Source: Bifidobacterium criceti
Lineage (GTDB): Bacteria; Actinomycetota; Actinomycetes; Actinomycetales; Bifidobacteriaceae
Assembly (NCBI RefSeq): GCF_002286935.1
Contig: NZ_MVOH01000014.1
Span: 143,961-207,960 of the forward strand
Length of the DNA: 64,000 nucleotides
Direction of reading: 5' to 3'
Shown: in pieces, positions 46,282-56,039 of the stretch
Layout of the letters: every line of letters begins with the position of its first letter
Numbering within the stretch: position 1 is the stretch's first letter
Program-made: the position numbers and the translations under genes
Notes under the pieces: generated by a model
The model's input: the letters and a program-made list of their open reading frames with translations, nothing else
Database searches by the model: none
Told to the model about the DNA's origin: nothing

Positions 46282-47160
46282 TCAGTCGCCGTTCGTATCG
46301 GCATCCTTGTTCTGTGGGCCGTCCGACGGTTGGCCGGTCCCATCCTGCCCGGAGCCGTCCGTGCCCGCTTCCCCGCTGCCGTTCGCATCATCGGTGTTCC
46401 CACCCGCGTCCTGACCTGCGCTTGGCGAAGCGGTCGGCTCGGTGACGTTGCCGTCCGATCCGCCGCCGTTTGTGTTCGTGTCCTGATGCGTTCCCGACTT
46501 TGGGGTCGATGTGCCCGCCGTCGAGGACGGTTCGGACGTGGATGTCGCATCCATCGAAGGTGTGATGACACTCTGTGACGGAGACGGTGACATCTCACCG
46601 CCATCGTCGCTCGTCATGCTCGGGTTGATGATGTCGTGGACGACCGAATCGGTGCCTTTGCCGCCAGTGAGCGCGAGGATGACGCCGGCGGTCACTGCGA
46701 CGGCGATGAGGCCCGAGACGGCGGCGACGACAATCGCGACACGCTTGTCATGTTTCGTGAGCGGCACCCTGCCGTTACCGGACTTGCGCCCGTTGTCCGC
46801 GTTTGTTGCGGAACCGGCGTCCACGGCCGCGCCATCCGACGCGACGACACGGGCCTTGCGCCCACGCCCGTTGCCGGACGCGCCGACCGGCGGGATCGTC
46901 TGCGTGTCGGCGTCCTGATCCCTGCCGTCCGCCGGCGCCCCGCCGAGTTGCTGGGCGGCCGCGTTCTGCAGTTTCTTACTTGAGGCGTCTATGACGTTCT
47001 GGTAGATCTGTGAAGCCGCCGTGGAAACGATGGACGCGACGGCGACACCGATCACCGAGCCGGCGATGCCGATCTTCGATGACAACAGGAACGACGTCAC
47101 CGCTGCGAGCGCGCCCGCGAGCAGCTGGGAGAGCGATAATCCGTTAAGAAAATTCTTCAC
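46282..47160 (-). CDS. Hypothetical membrane protein with Ser/Thr/Gly/Asp-rich tail
   Basis: A 292-residue protein. The N-terminus holds a hydrophobic hairpin-like region (AGALAAVTSFLLSSKIGIAGSVIGVAVASIVS), a basic linker follows, then one membrane helix (VAIVVAAVSGLIAVAVTAGVILAL), and the last 110 residues are a low-complexity, acidic, probably surface-exposed tail. I know no function; proteins of this layout occur in bifidobacteria. The start is a GTG at 47160 with a poor ribosome site. Confidence 0.75.
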   Translation of the reverse strand: MKNFLNGLSLSQLLAGALAAVTSFLLSSKIGIAGSVIGVAVASIVSTAASQIYQNVIDASSKKLQNAAAQQLGGAPADGRDQDADTQTIPPVGASGNGRGRKARVVASDGAAVDAGSATNADNGRKSGNGRVPLTKHDKRVAIVVAAVSGLIAVAVTAGVILALTGGKGTDSVVHDIINPSMTSDDGGEMSPSPSQSVITPSMDATSTSEPSSTAGTSTPKSGTHQDTNTNGGGSDGNVTEPTASPSAGQDAGGNTDDANGSGEAGTDGSGQDGTGQPSDGPQNKDADTNGD

Positions 47161-47181
47161 TGTCGATTCATCCGGTCATGG

Positions 47182-47215
47182 CGTGCCGCCATGCCCCGGA
47201 TGGCATGGCGGCACG
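47182..47215 (-). terminator. Hairpin after the second histidine phosphatase
   Basis: CGTGCCGCCATGCC (47182-47195) pairs perfectly with 47202-47215 around 6 bases, 50 bases after the phosphatase stop. Confidence 0.7.
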
Positions 47216-47264
47216 TCGGTGGGCAAAACTGCCATAAGCATAGGTCCGATTGCTGGGGGTTGCC

Positions 47265-47966
47265 TTAATGTCGCGTGGGGTTCTCCCACAGCTCAGTGTC
47301 CGCGAGCGCCGGACCATGGTTGTAGTCGACGAGGATCCAACGGTCCGGATCGTCAAGCCCGGCGTTGACGAGCCGCGCCCAATGCGCGTTGCGCATCGAT
47401 GTGACGGAGACGAAGTCGGGGTACACCGACCCTATGCCGAACAGGGCCTGCAACGTGTTCTCGATAAGTGCGCCATGGGAGAACACGAACAGGTCGGTGT
47501 CCGCCCCGGCCGTGTGCGACCATTCACGCAATGCTTCGACGCCGCGCGCCCCAGCATGTTCATGGGATTCGGCGTGGTGGCGCATCTCGCCTCCGAGGCC
47601 TTTGCACCACAATGCGAAGTCCTCGGGCCATTGCGCGCCGAGCTCATCGCCCGACATGCCCTCCCAATCGCCGAAGCTGCGCTCGCGCAGCCGTTCGTCA
47701 AGATGGACCTCGGTGCCGATCGCATCGGCGAACATATGCGCGGTGCGGCTCGCCCGCTTGAGGTCGGACGCCACGACGAGCTGTCGGGCGCAGGGGTCCC
47801 GGTCGACGTAGAGCTTGCGCAGCGCGTCGCCCGTCTGCTTCGCCTGCCACACGCCGACGTCGTCGAGCGGGATGTCGATGCCGCCTTGGACGCGGCCCGC
47901 GAGGTTGTATGAGGTGCGCCCGTGGCGGACAAGCGTGATCGATCGCACCGTCTCGAGTGCCGTCAT
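47265..47966 (-). CDS. Histidine phosphatase family protein
   Basis: A 233-residue protein with RHG at residues 14-16 (ITLVRHGRTSYNLAGRVQGGIDIPL), RERSFGDWEGM, and FVFSHGALIENTLQALFG with the second His. It is a paralogue of the protein encoded 3 kb away at 44411-45238. The ATG at 47966 is set by GGAGG 5 bases upstream (the ATG at 47969 is too close). It follows rsfS by 14 bases and is probably co-transcribed with glmU-rsfS. The substrate is not known. Confidence 0.88.
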   Translation of the reverse strand: MTALETVRSITLVRHGRTSYNLAGRVQGGIDIPLDDVGVWQAKQTGDALRKLYVDRDPCARQLVVASDLKRASRTAHMFADAIGTEVHLDERLRERSFGDWEGMSGDELGAQWPEDFALWCKGLGGEMRHHAESHEHAGARGVEALREWSHTAGADTDLFVFSHGALIENTLQALFGIGSVYPDFVSVTSMRNAHWARLVNAGLDDPDRWILVDYNHGPALADTELWENPTRH

Positions 47967-47980
47967 CATGTCCTCCGCGC

Positions 47981-48376
47981 TCAGTCGGCGTCCGCGGTGT
48001 CCACGGGCGCGTCGGGCAGTTCGAGGTCGATGCGCGGGCAATCACGCCACAGGCGTTCGAGATGGTAGAAGTCACGCGCCTCCTCGTGCATGACATGCAC
48101 GATGAAGTCACCGTAGTCGAGCAGGATCCACTGCGCCTCCTGGACGCCTTCGCGTCCGCGCGGCTGCAGTTTGCCGCCCTTCGTGTACAGGTCCTTCTCG
48201 ATCTCCTCGGCGATGGCGAGGACCTGCCGTTCGTTCGACGCCGACGCGAGCAGCATGCAGTCGGTTATGCCAATCTGCGCGCTCACGTCGTAGGCGACGA
48301 TGTCCTGCGCCTTCATGCGGTCGGCGGCCGCCGCCGCTATGCGAACCGAATTGATCGATGATGCAAGTGCCGTCAT
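47981..48376 (-). CDS. rsfS: Ribosomal silencing factor RsfS
   Basis: A 131-residue protein that binds L14 and blocks subunit joining when nutrients are scarce. It matches the family through the IVAYDVSAQIGITDCMLLASASNERQVLAIAEEIEKDL region and the WILLDYGDFIVHVMHEEARDFYHLERLWRDCP signature. The ATG at 48376 is within two bases of the glmU stop. In many actinobacteria it pairs with nadD; here nadD lies 2.7 kb away with prs and glmU between. Confidence 0.95.
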   Translation of the reverse strand: MTALASSINSVRIAAAAADRMKAQDIVAYDVSAQIGITDCMLLASASNERQVLAIAEEIEKDLYTKGGKLQPRGREGVQEAQWILLDYGDFIVHVMHEEARDFYHLERLWRDCPRIDLELPDAPVDTADAD

Positions 48377-48377
48377 A

Positions 48378-49760
48378 TCAACGCTCCCAGGCTGGTTTCC
48401 ACTGTTCTACAATATGTTGCGTGTTCTCCGAATAGACCATCGCGTCATCCGGAACGTCGTGCCGGATGACCGATCCGGCACCGCTTGTGACGTTGTCGCC
48501 GACCTCGACCGGGGCGACGAAGAGGTTGCCGGCGCCGATGTGGACGTCCGAGCCGATCGTCGTATGGTTCTTGTGCACGCCGTCATAGTTCGCCGTGATC
48601 GTGCCGCCGCCGATGTTCGTTCGCTCGCCGAGGTCGGCGTCGCCGACATAGCTCAGATGCGGCACCTTCGTACCGTCGCCGATGTGCGCCTTCTTCATTT
48701 CGACGAACGCGCCCGCCTTCGACTCCTCACCGAGTTCGTTGCCGGGGCGCAGATACGTCCACGGTCCGATGTTCGCCGCGCGTCCGATGTGTGATTCCTG
48801 CACACGCGAACGTTCGACGTGCGCATCGGAGTCAACGGTCGCGTCGATGAGCGTCGTGTACGGTCCGACGACGGCGTTCTCACCGATCGTCGTGCGCCCT
48901 TCGAGGAAGCAACCGGGCAGGATCGTCGCATCCCTGCCGATCGTCACATCGTCCTCGATCCACGTCGTTTCAGGGTCGAGGATCGTCACGCCATCGAGCA
49001 TCCACCGTTCGCATACGCGCACGTTGTACGCCTTCGCGAGCGCCGCAAGCTGCACACGGTCGTTGACGCCTTCGACGCTGAGCGGGTCGGGGGCCGCGAA
49101 CGCGCCGACCTTGCCGCTCGCCTTGGCGGCTTTGAGCGCGTCGGTCAGATAGAACTCGCCTTGTGCGTTGTTCGCGTCCAGCCCCGCGATCGCATCCATG
49201 AGCACATGCGCGTCGAACACATAGACCGACGTGTTCACCTCATGGACGGCGAGTTCGCTGCTGTTCGCGTCCTTCTGCTCGACGATCTTGAGGACGTCGC
49301 CGTCACTGTCGCGGATGATGCGCCCATAGCCGGTCGGATCGTCGAGCACGGTCGTGAGCACCGTCGCGTCGTCGCCGCTCGACGCGTGGTAGTCGAGCAG
49401 CGAACGCAGCGTGCCCGTGTCGAGCAACGGCATGTCTGAAGCGGTGATGAGCACATCCCCCTCAAGGTTGCCGCCGGGCGCGAGCTGGCGCATCGCGCAC
49501 TGCACGGCACGGCCCGTCCCCGGGATGTCATCCTGCTCGACGATTGTCACGTCGGCGTCATAGCCGCGCGCCGCCTCGGCGACACGTTCGCCCTGATAAC
49601 GCACGACGACGGCGAGCGTGGCCGGGTCGAGCGCGTCGACGGATGACATGACCCTTTCCAGGAACGTCTTGCCCGCGAAGGTGTGCAACACCTTCGGCTT
49701 CGACGAGCGCATGCGCGTGCCCTCGCCCGCAGCCAGCACGATTGCGGCGGTTACCGTCAT
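48378..49760 (-). CDS. glmU: Bifunctional N-acetylglucosamine-1-P uridyltransferase/glucosamine-1-P acetyltransferase
   Basis: A 460-residue enzyme making UDP-GlcNAc for peptidoglycan. The N-terminal pyrophosphorylase domain starts AAIVLAAGEGTRMRSSKPKVLH and includes TASDMPLLDTGTLR and EVNTSVYVFDAHVL; the C-terminal left-handed beta-helix (hexapeptide repeats from about residue 255) ends with the acetyltransferase site HLSYVGDADLGERTNIGGGTITANYDG. The ATG at 49760 follows GGAGGAGG; an ATG at 49778 lies upstream of that site. Stop and rsfS start nearly touch. Confidence 0.97.
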   Translation of the reverse strand: MTVTAAIVLAAGEGTRMRSSKPKVLHTFAGKTFLERVMSSVDALDPATLAVVVRYQGERVAEAARGYDADVTIVEQDDIPGTGRAVQCAMRQLAPGGNLEGDVLITASDMPLLDTGTLRSLLDYHASSGDDATVLTTVLDDPTGYGRIIRDSDGDVLKIVEQKDANSSELAVHEVNTSVYVFDAHVLMDAIAGLDANNAQGEFYLTDALKAAKASGKVGAFAAPDPLSVEGVNDRVQLAALAKAYNVRVCERWMLDGVTILDPETTWIEDDVTIGRDATILPGCFLEGRTTIGENAVVGPYTTLIDATVDSDAHVERSRVQESHIGRAANIGPWTYLRPGNELGEESKAGAFVEMKKAHIGDGTKVPHLSYVGDADLGERTNIGGGTITANYDGVHKNHTTIGSDVHIGAGNLFVAPVEVGDNVTSGAGSVIRHDVPDDAMVYSENTQHIVEQWKPAWER

Positions 49761-49806
49761 CTGTCCTCCTCCAGACATGATTCATCGTGGTCCGATGTAT
49801 GCGAAA

Positions 49807-49845
49807 GGCGTCCGCACCCGAAGCCGAAGCATGGATGCGGACGCC
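49807..49845 (-). terminator. tRNA-Gln terminator
   Basis: GGCGTCCGCA (49807-49816) pairs with 49836-49845, long loop, only TTT following. Confidence 0.55.
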
Positions 49846-49847
49846 CA

Positions 49848-49921
49848 TGGCTCCCCCACCTGGACTCGAACCAAGACAAAGGGTTCCAAAGACCCGTGTG
49901 CTGCCATTACACCATGGGGGA
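49848..49921 (-). tRNA. tRNA-Gln (UUG), CCA encoded
   Basis: The acceptor stem TCCCCCA pairs with TGGGGGA; anticodon loop CTTTGGA gives anticodon TTG; T loop TTCGAGT; discriminator G, then CCA at 49848-49850. The first anticodon-stem pair is a C-T mismatch, so this arm has 4 good pairs. Of the five tRNAs here only this one encodes CCA. Confidence 0.93.
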
Positions 49922-49948
49922 ACGGCGGGTTACACCCGCCAAGTGTTC

Positions 49949-49978
49949 ATTATGCCATAGGCCCTGACTTATTGCCAA
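49949..49978 (-). promoter_or_regulatory. Promoter of tRNA-Gln
   Basis: TTGGCA (49973-49978) and CATAAT (49949-49954) on the minus strand, 18 bases apart. Between it and the tRNA is a 7-bp hairpin (49924-49930 with 49934-49940, loop TAC) that may end prs transcripts. Confidence 0.65.
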
Positions 49979-49998
49979 ACCCTGGCGTCGCCTGTCGG

Positions 49999-51018
49999 TC
50001 AGGCGAACAGGAATCCCTTGCCGTGGTGCTCGGGATAGGTGTCGAACAGTTCGGCGACCGAACCGTCCTCGAACACGGCCTTGATCGCGCTCGCGAGCAA
50101 TGGGGCGATCGAGAGCACGGTCAGCCCGTCCCAACGCTTCTCGTCGGGGATCGGCACGGTGTCGGTCAGCACGACCTCGCGTGCGCCGCAGTTCTTGAGG
50201 CGGTCGACGGCCGGACCGGACAGGACGCCATGCGTCGCGACGACGGTCACCGACTTCGCCCCGGCCTCCTGGAGCACCTTGCATGCTCCGGCGATTGTGC
50301 CGGCCGTGTCGATGAGGTCGTCGACGAGGACGCAGTCCTTGCCGTTGACATCGCCGACGACACGGTTCGCGACGGCCTGGTTCGGCCGCGTGATGTCGCG
50401 GGTCTTGTGCACGAACGCGAGCGGGCCGCCACCGAGGCGCTGCGCCCACTGTTCGGCGACGCGGATACGGCCGGCGTCCGGCGACACGACGGTCACATTG
50501 TCAAGCTGGTTGGCGAAGCGGTCACGGATGTAGTCGACGAGCACCGGCATCGCGATGAGATGGTCGACGGGGCCGTCGAAGAAGCCCTGCGACTGGGCGG
50601 CGTGCAGGTCGACGCTCATGATGCGGTCGGCGCCCGCGGTCTTGAGCAGGTCGAAGACGAGGCGGCAGGAGATCGGCTCGCGGCCACGGTGCTTCTTGTC
50701 CTGACGCGAGTAGCCGAGCAGCGGGCTCACGGCGGTAATCGACCTTGCGGATGCACGCTTGAGCGCATCGATCATGATGAGCTGCTCCATGATCGACTGG
50801 TTGACCGGGTTGCTGTGGCTCTGCAGCACGAAGACATCGGCGCCACGCACGGATTCGGTGTAGCGCACGTACATCTCGCCGTTCGCGAAGTCGTAGGCGG
50901 TCGTCTCGAGCACGTCGATGCCGAGCTGGTCGGCAACGTCCCTCGCAAGCTTGGGATGCGCCCTTCCGGTGACGAGTATGAGGTTCTTATCTGGTTTGCC
51001 TTCGAGAATTGCGCTCAC
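49999..51018 (-). CDS. prs: Ribose-phosphate pyrophosphokinase
   Basis: A 339-residue class I PRPP synthase supplying PRPP for nucleotides, NAD, His and Trp. Signatures: FANGEMYVRYTESVRGADVFVLQS, SPLLGYSRQDKKHRGREPIS (ATP site), the metal-binding VDLHAAQSQGFFDGPVDHL and the PRPP loop VLVDDLIDTAGTI. The GTG at 51018 follows GGAG. PRPP is used by Xpt (6.6 kb). It follows nadD by about 100 bases on the same strand. Confidence 0.98.
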   Translation of the reverse strand: MSAILEGKPDKNLILVTGRAHPKLARDVADQLGIDVLETTAYDFANGEMYVRYTESVRGADVFVLQSHSNPVNQSIMEQLIMIDALKRASARSITAVSPLLGYSRQDKKHRGREPISCRLVFDLLKTAGADRIMSVDLHAAQSQGFFDGPVDHLIAMPVLVDYIRDRFANQLDNVTVVSPDAGRIRVAEQWAQRLGGGPLAFVHKTRDITRPNQAVANRVVGDVNGKDCVLVDDLIDTAGTIAGACKVLQEAGAKSVTVVATHGVLSGPAVDRLKNCGAREVVLTDTVPIPDEKRWDGLTVLSIAPLLASAIKAVFEDGSVAELFDTYPEHHGKGFLFA

Positions 51019-51122
51019 CGTATCTCCAAACGTCAGTTCGTTCGTAACCGTGTCCCCAGTGTAATGCCGGCAGCTGACGTGCGCCGGACGCTGAACAGGG
51101 TGCCATCGGTGTGTCCACCATG

Positions 51123-51851
51123 TCAGTCTCGCCCATGGTAGAGGCCGTGCTTGCCGATGTACTGGACGACGCCGTCAGGGACCAGATACCACACCGGTTC
51201 GTCATGTGTCGCCCGTTCACGCACATCGGTCGATGAGATCGCGAGCGCGGGGATCTCGAGCATGTCGACGCTGCCTGCGGGCAATGTGACCGACGACGAG
51301 TATCCGGGGCGTGTGACCGCGACGAAATGCGCGATCTCGAACATCTTGTCGACGTCCTTCCACTGCATGATCTCGGCGACGGCGTCCGCGCCCGTGATGA
51401 AGAACAGTTCGGCCTGCGGGTACAACGCGCGCAGGTCACGCAGCGTGTCGATCGTGTAGGTGACTCCTGGACGGTCGATGTCGACGCGCGAGACGGTGAA
51501 CTTCGGGTTCGACGCCGTCGCGATGACGGTCATGAGGTAGCGGTCCTCGGCGTTCGTCACATGCTTGTCGAGCTTGAACACGGGGCGTCCCGTCGGCACG
51601 AAGATGACCTCGTCGAGGTCGTAGACCCATGAGACCTCGGATGCGGCGACGAGATGGCCGTTGTGGATCGGGTCGAACGTGCCGCCCATGATGCCGATGC
51701 GTGGACGCGCATGCCAGTTGCCCCGCGGCGAACGCCGTCCCGGTGGCGAGACGAGATGGGCCGTCGCGGCGTCCGCGACGGACAGTTCCGCCATCCTGCG
51801 CGGCGTGTCAGCGGCCATGCCGGCGTCGTCGATGCCGTTGTCGGACGCCAT
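51123..51851 (-). CDS. nadD: Nicotinate-nucleotide adenylyltransferase
   Basis: A 242-residue enzyme making deamido-NAD from NaMN and ATP. The nucleotidyltransferase motif is [16 protein letters not shown] at about residue 53, with [17 protein letters not shown] and the C-terminal ISSTDVRER. An N-terminal tail of about 50 residues, acidic then Arg-rich, precedes the fold and is longer than usual. The ATG at 51851 has AGGAGAAG upstream and lies one base after the stop of the preceding unknown gene. Confidence 0.96.
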   Translation of the reverse strand: MASDNGIDDAGMAADTPRRMAELSVADAATAHLVSPPGRRSPRGNWHARPRIGIMGGTFDPIHNGHLVAASEVSWVYDLDEVIFVPTGRPVFKLDKHVTNAEDRYLMTVIATASNPKFTVSRVDIDRPGVTYTIDTLRDLRALYPQAELFFITGADAVAEIMQWKDVDKMFEIAHFVAVTRPGYSSSVTLPAGSVDMLEIPALAISSTDVRERATHDEPVWYLVPDGVVQYIGKHGLYHGRD

Positions 51852-51852
51852 G

Positions 51853-52479
51853 TCAGTGCTTCTCCTGGTTGTGTTCGCGTGCATGCTCCGTGGTGACGCG
51901 GTCGATCTGCCGCTGGAGCGTGAGCTCCTGCGCATAACCGTCGCCGCTTTCGCCTTCCGGATCGATCTTGCCCATGTCCTCGTTCCATTCGTCCTGCACG
52001 ACGCGCCGGATCTCGGCGAACGTCGGCAGCAGGAAACTCGGTTGGAACGCGCGGCGTACATGGGCGACGCGTTCGGTGATGCGGATGAGCGTATCCGTCA
52101 TGCCGTCGATGTCATTGTCGCGTTCCATATCGCGGAACCTGTCGATATAGTCCTCCATGAGCACGATCTGTTCGACGACGACGTCGTATTGATCGTCATC
52201 GACTGCGACGACATCGGCGGCATCCGTCTCCGGCCAACCGATGAGCACGGCGTCCGCGTATTCGAGCGACGCGCGCTGCGCGGCGGACGCGATGCCGTCC
52301 TCGATCTGCACGAGGAACACGTACCGTACGAGGCTCAGGCGTTCGGACGCGGCCTTGAGGAGGTTCCTATGGTCGCTGAGGTCGACACCCCAGGGATTGG
52401 CGAACATATGCGCGTCGTCGAACGTGACGGTCGTCACCTGCCCCTCATGCGCCGCGCTTTCGGTATGCTCCGCGCTCAT
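51853..52479 (-). CDS. Conserved-looking hypothetical protein between proA and nadD
   Basis: A 208-residue, acidic soluble protein with alternating hydrophobic and charged heptads ([19 protein letters not shown] end) and an early [36 protein letters not shown] segment. No motif I can name. It overlaps proA by 4 bases (ATGA) and is one base from nadD, so translation of all three is coupled; that suggests a housekeeping role. Confidence 0.75.
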   Translation of the reverse strand: MSAEHTESAAHEGQVTTVTFDDAHMFANPWGVDLSDHRNLLKAASERLSLVRYVFLVQIEDGIASAAQRASLEYADAVLIGWPETDAADVVAVDDDQYDVVVEQIVLMEDYIDRFRDMERDNDIDGMTDTLIRITERVAHVRRAFQPSFLLPTFAEIRRVVQDEWNEDMGKIDPEGESGDGYAQELTLQRQIDRVTTEHAREHNQEKH

Positions 52480-53789
52480 GCCCTCACCTGCCCCGTGCCG
52501 TAGCCGATCCACTTCGTCGTCGTCATCTCCTGCAGACCCATCGGGCCGCGCGCGTGCATCTTCTGCGTCGAGATGCCGAGTTCGGCGCCGAAGCCGAACA
52601 CGCCGCCGTCGGTGAACCGTGTGGACGCATTGACCATGACGACGGCCGAATCGACGTCTTTCGTGAAGCGTTCGATCGCACCGTAGTCCTCCGCGAGGAT
52701 CGCCTCGGTGTGGTGCGTCGAATAGCGGTTGATATGCGCGATCGCCTCGTCCATCGAATCGACGACGAGGACGCCGATCTCAAGCGCGAGGTATTCGGTG
52801 CCCCAGTCGGCCTCGTCCGCCTCATACAGCTTGATGTCACGGATGTTCGCCTCGTCGATGATCTTGTAGGAGACGTCGTCGGCGTGCATGACGACGTCCG
52901 CGGTCGCGAGCGCCTGTGCGACGATCGGCAGGAACGCGTCGGCGACGTCACGGTGGACGATGAGCTTCTCGGCGGCGTTGCATACGCCGACGCGCTGCGT
53001 CTTCGCGTTGAGGATGATCGGGATCGCCTTGTCGAGGTCGGCGGTGCGGTCGACGTAGATGTGGACGTTGCCGGCACCCGTCTCGATGACGGGAACCTTC
53101 GAATTCTCGACGACGGCCTGGATGAGGCGTGCGCTGCCGCGCGGCACGAGCAGGTCGATGTGGCCGCGCGCCTCCATCATCGCCGTCGCGCCTTCGCGCC
53201 CATGGGCGTCTACCGTGCCGATGAGCGCGTCGTCGAAGCCGAGTTCACGCAGCGTGTCCTTGACGATCGCGAGCGTAGCGGCGTTCGTGCGCTCCGCCGC
53301 ATGACCGCCGCGCAGGATCGCCGCATTGCCGGATTTGACGCATAATGCGATGACGTCGACGGTCACGTTCGGACGGGCCTCGTAGATCATGCCGATGACA
53401 CCCATCGGCACGCGCACCTGCTGCAGGCGCAGGCCGTTCGGCGCCTCGAACCCACGCACGACCTGTCCGACAGGGTCCGGCAGTGTCGCGACGTGGCGCA
53501 TGTCGTTCGCCGACGCGGCGATGCGCGTCACATCGAACTTGAGGCGGTCGAGCTTGCCTGCGTCCATGCCATCGTCGAAGGCCTGTTGCATGTCCAGCTC
53601 GTTCGCGCCGGCAATCTCGTCGGCGCGTGCGTCGAGCGCGTCGGCGATCGCCATGAGCAGACCGTTCTTGGCGTCGGTCGTGGATTGCGCGAGCTTCGCC
53701 TGCGCGGCGGCGGCCTTGTCCGCCATCGTGCACACCGCATCGAAGACGTCGTCGCTGACCTGATTGTGTTCGCTCTGTGTGTTCGTCAT
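52476..53789 (-). CDS. proA: Gamma-glutamyl phosphate reductase
   Basis: A 437-residue NADPH-dependent enzyme of proline synthesis. Aldehyde-dehydrogenase-type landmarks are [68 protein letters not shown], and the active-site Cys in [14 protein letters not shown]. The end [21 protein letters not shown] is characteristic of ProA. The ATG at 53789 starts [10 protein letters not shown]. ProB is not in the window. The divergent gap to thrC is filled with repeats. Confidence 0.98.
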   Translation of the reverse strand: MTNTQSEHNQVSDDVFDAVCTMADKAAAAQAKLAQSTTDAKNGLLMAIADALDARADEIAGANELDMQQAFDDGMDAGKLDRLKFDVTRIAASANDMRHVATLPDPVGQVVRGFEAPNGLRLQQVRVPMGVIGMIYEARPNVTVDVIALCVKSGNAAILRGGHAAERTNAATLAIVKDTLRELGFDDALIGTVDAHGREGATAMMEARGHIDLLVPRGSARLIQAVVENSKVPVIETGAGNVHIYVDRTADLDKAIPIILNAKTQRVGVCNAAEKLIVHRDVADAFLPIVAQALATADVVMHADDVSYKIIDEANIRDIKLYEADEADWGTEYLALEIGVLVVDSMDEAIAHINRYSTHHTEAILAEDYGAIERFTKDVDSAVVMVNASTRFTDGGVFGFGAELGISTQKMHARGPMGLQEMTTTKWIGYGTGQVRA

Positions 53790-53878
53790 ACTTGCACATT
53801 AGTGGAAACAGCCTACACCCGCATCCCATGTCCATCGACACCGCAATCTCCACCCGCACCGCATCACCCCTGACTCCC

Positions 53879-54240
53879 CTTACCGGCGGCACCCACTGTA
53901 ACCGCTGGCCCAACATCCTTCCCGGCAGCACACACCCCCTATCTCTTCTTAACCTCTTTACAGGCAGCACCCACCTTAACCAGTAACCCAACATCCTTAC
54001 CGGCAGCATCCTTCGCTTACCGGCCGCGCCCCTGCTGGTCACGCACATGCTTACTGGCTGCACCCACTCTCGGCGGCCACTCCCCACTTACCGGCGGTAC
54101 CATCCTTACCGGCGGTACTCGCTGGTTTATTGGTAGCATCCATTGCTATCGGCAGCCTCCATTACCGGTAGCATCCTGCTGCCATCGACTATCGTCGACA
54201 CCCAGACGACATTCTCAATGGAACAATGCCACCCGTAAGC
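53879..54240 (+). repeat. Interspersed repeats, cluster C (proA-thrC)
   Basis: About twelve units in a 645-base divergent gap, mostly CTTACCGGCGGCACC or CTTACCGGCAGCATCC at irregular 15-40 base spacing, all forward except the last, TGCCACCCGTAAG at 54228. No gene is recognisable in the gap. A possible thrC -10, TATACT, is at 54379-54384. Confidence 0.82.
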
Positions 54241-54434
54241 AATCACCCCTCCCACACTCACCTATACACCTATACGCCACACTCACCCATACACATGGAG
54301 ACCTGCGTTCGCTGACGGCACCGCGAGCACCCATTCCGGAACACGGACAACGCGGCTTCCTCGTTCTCCTGTGCGCCCTATACTGAAAATCGTCCACACA
54401 CCATATCTTTTTCAATATCGCAAGGACGACACGA

Positions 54435-55916
54435 GTGAACAAGTTCCACAGCACACGCAGCACAACCGATTCGTTGACCTCGAAGCAGGCCATCCGCAAG
54501 GGCATCGCGGACGACGGCGGCCTGTTCGTCACTGACGAGCTCGGCGAACGCACCGTCCGCATCGACGATCTCGCGGGCAAGCCATACCAGCAGATCGCCC
54601 ACGACGTGCTCTCCGTGCTCCTCGACGACTTCACCGCCGACGAACTCGACGCATGCATCGCACAGGCCTACGGGCAGCAGTGGTCCGACAAGCGCATCAC
54701 CCCCGTCAAGCCGCTCGGCGACGACTACGTCATGGAACTGTTCCACGGCCCCACATCCGCGTTCAAGGACGTCGCATTGCAGATCCTGCCCCGCTTCATG
54801 GCACGCACGACGCCCGCGGACGGCGACGAGAGGATCATGATCGTCACCGCCACATCCGGCGACACCGGCAAGGCCGCGCTCGCGGGCTTCGCCGACGCCG
54901 AAGGCACCGGCATCACCGTCTTCTACCCACAGGGCAAGGTCTCGCGCGTGCAGGAACTCCAGATGACGACGCAGACGGGCGGCAACGTCAACGTGTGCGC
55001 GGTCAACGGCAACTTCGACGACGCGCAGTCCACGGTCAAGCAGATCTTCGGCGACAAAGAACTCGCCGCGCGCATCGAAAAAGACGCGCACGTTGTGCTC
55101 TCGTCGGCGAACTCGATCAACGTCGGCCGCCTCGTGCCGCAGGTCGTCTACTACTTCTCCGCATACGCGCAGCTGCTCGAACGGCAGGCCATCAACGTCG
55201 GCGACCCGGTCGACTTCGTCGTGCCGACCGGCAACTTCGGCGATGTGCTCGCCGGATACTACGCGAAGATGCTCGGCCTTCCCGTCCGCCAGCTCGTCGT
55301 CGCCTCCGACAGGAACAACGTGCTCTTCGACTTCCTGACGACCGGCACCTACAACCGCAAGCGCCCGTTCTACGAGACGATCTCGCCGTCGATGGACATC
55401 CTCATCTCCTCGAACCTCGAACGCATGCTCTACTACATGAGCGAGAAGGACCCGCGCCTGATCACCTACCTGATGAACGACCTCGCCGAATGGGGCGCGT
55501 TCGAAGTGCCGGCGGAACTGCTCCGGCAGATCCGCCGCCTGTTCGCGACCGGCTGGGCCGACGAGGACCAGGTGCGCCAGATGATCGCCGAATGCTACGA
55601 CGAACACGGCTATGTGCTCGACCCGCACACCGCGTGCGGCTATTTCGTCATGCAGCAGATGCCCGCCGAACCGGGCGTTCCGCGTGTCCTGCTGAGCACG
55701 GCGAGCCCGTACAAGTTCCCGCGCGTCGTCAACGAGTCGCTCGGATTCAAGTCCGACGGCACCGACTTCGAATGCATGGACGAACTGTCCGCGAAGACGG
55801 GCACCGAGATCCCCCCGATGCTGCGCGCGCTCGAAACCGCCGACGTGCGCTTCCGCGACTGCGTCGAGGTCTCCGACATGGGCCACTACGTCGAACAATG
55901 CGCCGACAGACTGTGA
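54435..55916 (+). CDS. thrC: Threonine synthase
   Basis: A 493-residue PLP enzyme converting O-phosphohomoserine to threonine. The PLP lysine is in FHGPTSAFKDVALQILPRF, with TATSGDTGKAALAGF binding the PLP phosphate, and SSANSINVGRLVPQVVYYF. It is of the long, two-domain (E. coli/yeast-like) type. The start is GTG at 54435 with AAGGA about 9 bases upstream. The 3' side ends in a hairpin built from the repeat unit. Confidence 0.97.
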   Translation: MNKFHSTRSTTDSLTSKQAIRKGIADDGGLFVTDELGERTVRIDDLAGKPYQQIAHDVLSVLLDDFTADELDACIAQAYGQQWSDKRITPVKPLGDDYVMELFHGPTSAFKDVALQILPRFMARTTPADGDERIMIVTATSGDTGKAALAGFADAEGTGITVFYPQGKVSRVQELQMTTQTGGNVNVCAVNGNFDDAQSTVKQIFGDKELAARIEKDAHVVLSSANSINVGRLVPQVVYYFSAYAQLLERQAINVGDPVDFVVPTGNFGDVLAGYYAKMLGLPVRQLVVASDRNNVLFDFLTTGTYNRKRPFYETISPSMDILISSNLERMLYYMSEKDPRLITYLMNDLAEWGAFEVPAELLRQIRRLFATGWADEDQVRQMIAECYDEHGYVLDPHTACGYFVMQQMPAEPGVPRVLLSTASPYKFPRVVNESLGFKSDGTDFECMDELSAKTGTEIPPMLRALETADVRFRDCVEVSDMGHYVEQCADRL

Positions 55917-55971
55917 CGGGTGAGCCACGGACGATACCGAACCACACCGCATAACAGCACTCAAGCACACT

Positions 55972-56018
55972 CAAGCGTTATGGGTGGCACATTCCCAAGG
56001 TGCCACCCATAACGCTTG
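55972..56018 (+). terminator. thrC terminator made of the repeat unit
   Basis: A perfect 19-bp inverted repeat (55972-55990 with 56000-56018), loop 9 bases, then TTCTTG. Each arm contains TTATGGGTGGCAC, one copy of the interspersed repeat in each direction. Confidence 0.88.
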
Positions 56019-56039
56019 TTCTTGCCGCCGTACTCACCA

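Noticed and set aside
53777..53986. Small frame inside repeat cluster C
   Set aside because: It starts in the proA leader on the opposite strand, has no ribosome site, and is coded by repeats; the same is true of small frames in the other clusters.
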